Source: Lentilactobacillus otakiensis DSM 19908 = JCM 15040
Lineage (GTDB): Bacteria; Bacillota; Bacilli; Lactobacillales; Lactobacillaceae
Assembly: GCF_001434145.1 (NCBI RefSeq)
Contig: NZ_AZED01000014.1
Location: 372,001 to 436,000, forward strand
Direction: 5' to 3'
Length of the DNA: 64,000 nt
Each line of letters opens with the position of its first letter. The first letter of the stretch is position 1. Position numbers and translations under genes: made by a program. Shown piece by piece: positions 63,313-64,000 of the stretch. The notes beneath the pieces are model-generated. The model ran no database searches and was not told the DNA's origin. It saw only the letters and a list, made by a program, of their open reading frames with translations.

Positions 63313-64000
63313 TTAAAGTAATTCACCTTGCGTTGGTTTATGTTTGGGGTCAGCCGACTTTTCAGGTTTATAGAAACGTCTATTGTCGAGACCAAAGACC
63401 CGATCGCTAAACTGGCCTGGTTCAATGTTTTTAACGGCGCCTTGAATCATCATAATGGTTGCATCAAGTTCATCCAAATGGTGAAGAATTTCTGCTTCTA
63501 ATATCTTCGGTCGTTCTGGTGAACCATATTCCAACAATCCATGATGTGAAAGCACCATGTGACGCAACAGAATTAAATCTTGAGATCCGGCATCAATTCC
63601 TAATTTATCAGCAGCTTCGACAATTTCAGCATCCATAATGCTCAAATGTCCCAGCAGATTCCCCGCTAAGGTGTACTCTGTCGCGACTGGACCGGATAGC
63701 TCGGTGGTTTTACCAAGATCATGTAAAATCGCTCCAGCGTACAATAAAGGCGCATTAATCCCATCATACTGATTAACAATTGAATGGGCTTGACGCAGAA
63801 TTGAAATGGTATGGAAAGCCAGGCCACCCGCAAAGTCATGGTGATTGGACTTGGCAGCTGGAAATGTATAAAAGGCTTCGGCGTGTTTGGAAATTAACGC
63901 CCTGACAATTCGATTGTAGGTGGCATTGGTAATCTCAAAAATGGTTTGCTCAATGTAAGCTTCCATTTGATCACGAGACATGCCTGCCCGCTTAACAAAG
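63313..64000 (-). CDS. yhaM: 3'-5' exoribonuclease YhaM (5' end beyond the window)
   Basis: The reading frame continues without a stop to base 64000, so this is the C-terminal part of a longer protein (YhaM is about 310-330 residues with an N-terminal OB fold). The visible HD domain shows SNHHDFAGGLAFHTISI, AILHDLGKTTE and HGLLEYGSPERPK. YhaM degrades single-stranded RNA and DNA from the 3' end with Mn or Co. Its neighbours (prsA, hit, ecsAB) match Bacillus. Confidence 0.9.
   Translation of the reverse strand, partial: FVKRAGMSRDQMEAYIEQTIFEITNATYNRIVRALISKHAEAFYTFPAAKSNHHDFAGGLAFHTISILRQAHSIVNQYDGINAPLLYAGAILHDLGKTTELSGPVATEYTLAGNLLGHLSIMDAEIVEAADKLGIDAGSQDLILLRHMVLSHHGLLEYGSPERPKILEAEILHHLDELDATIMMIQGAVKNIEPGQFSDRVFGLDNRRFYKPEKSADPKHKPTQGELL

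Noticed and set aside
1-64000. Prophage, IS element, defence island or integrated plasmid
   Set aside because: All genes fit conserved chromosomal blocks; no transposase, integrase, att-like repeats, Cas, restriction or toxin-antitoxin genes were recognised.

Overview
The window is an ordinary chromosomal stretch of a low- to mid-GC Gram-positive bacterium, almost certainly a member of the Lactobacillaceae (Lactobacillus in the broad sense). The evidence is the gene order, which matches Bacillus/Lactobacillus blocks (yqeG-yqeH-yhbY-nadD-yqeK-rsfS-yqeM; infC-rpmI-rplT; dnaB-dnaI-nrdR; ytpP-ytpR-sftA-murC; ecsA-ecsB/hit/prsA/yhaM), together with tRNA-sensing T-box leaders, strong AGGAGG ribosome binding sites and Firmicutes-only proteins (Prp with extended L27, YqgQ, DUF3042, DnaI/DnaB, SftA). 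The genus and species cannot be fixed from the sequence alone. There are no insertion sequences, prophage, CRISPR array, rRNA operon or plasmid genes.

Layout. 1-2.9 kb: folD (cut by the window edge), nusB, an Asp23-family gene, efp, and the rplU-prp-rpmA ribosomal operon behind a probable L21 leader. 2.9-6.0 kb: a 38-codon membrane microprotein with its own signals, tRNA-Arg(UCU), and a three-gene operon of an all-alpha dUTPase and two proteins I do not recognise. 6-11.5 kb: an OppA-type peptide-binding lipoprotein, glnR-glnA under a GlnR box, miaA and a glycerophosphodiesterase. 11.5-17.2 kb: DUF3042, an inactive-looking rhodanese, glucokinase with yqgQ, a rhomboid protease, 5-formyl-THF cyclo-ligase, rpmG and a class B PBP. 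17.2-22.9 kb: a large YfhO protein, a HesB-like protein, greA, udk and mltG.

22.9-31.8 kb: pheST under a Phe T-box, an HxlR regulator, an HD hydrolase, ysgA, then acyP, yidC and a CPA2 antiporter on the plus strand. 31.9-36.5 kb: an ArlRS-like two-component system, an NADH-responsive-looking alcohol dehydrogenase, and yceD-rpmF under a consensus promoter. 36.5-42 kb: tmcAL and the yqe cluster of ribosome, NAD and nucleotide housekeeping genes. 42-46 kb: infC-rpmI-rplT behind an L20-type leader and thrS behind a Thr T-box. 46-53.6 kb: replication and repair (dnaI, dnaB, nrdR, coaE, mutM, polA) and a BI-1 membrane protein. 53.7-64 kb: murC, sftA, ytpR, ytpP, trmB, ecsAB, hit, yhaH-like, prsA and the 3' part of yhaM.

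Taken together the window codes for translation (ribosomal proteins, IF3, EF-P, two tRNA synthetases, tRNA and rRNA modification), chromosome replication and segregation, and the cell envelope. Much of it is controlled by RNA leaders or autoregulation. I did not find a clear, large, previously undescribed system. The most open items are the 38-residue membrane peptide gene, the two-protein operon of unknown function next to dUTPase, the duplicated acidic tail on the histidine kinase, and a few cis-elements (a Rex-like box at adh, an inverted repeat over the kinase operon -10, and an AUA start of infC).
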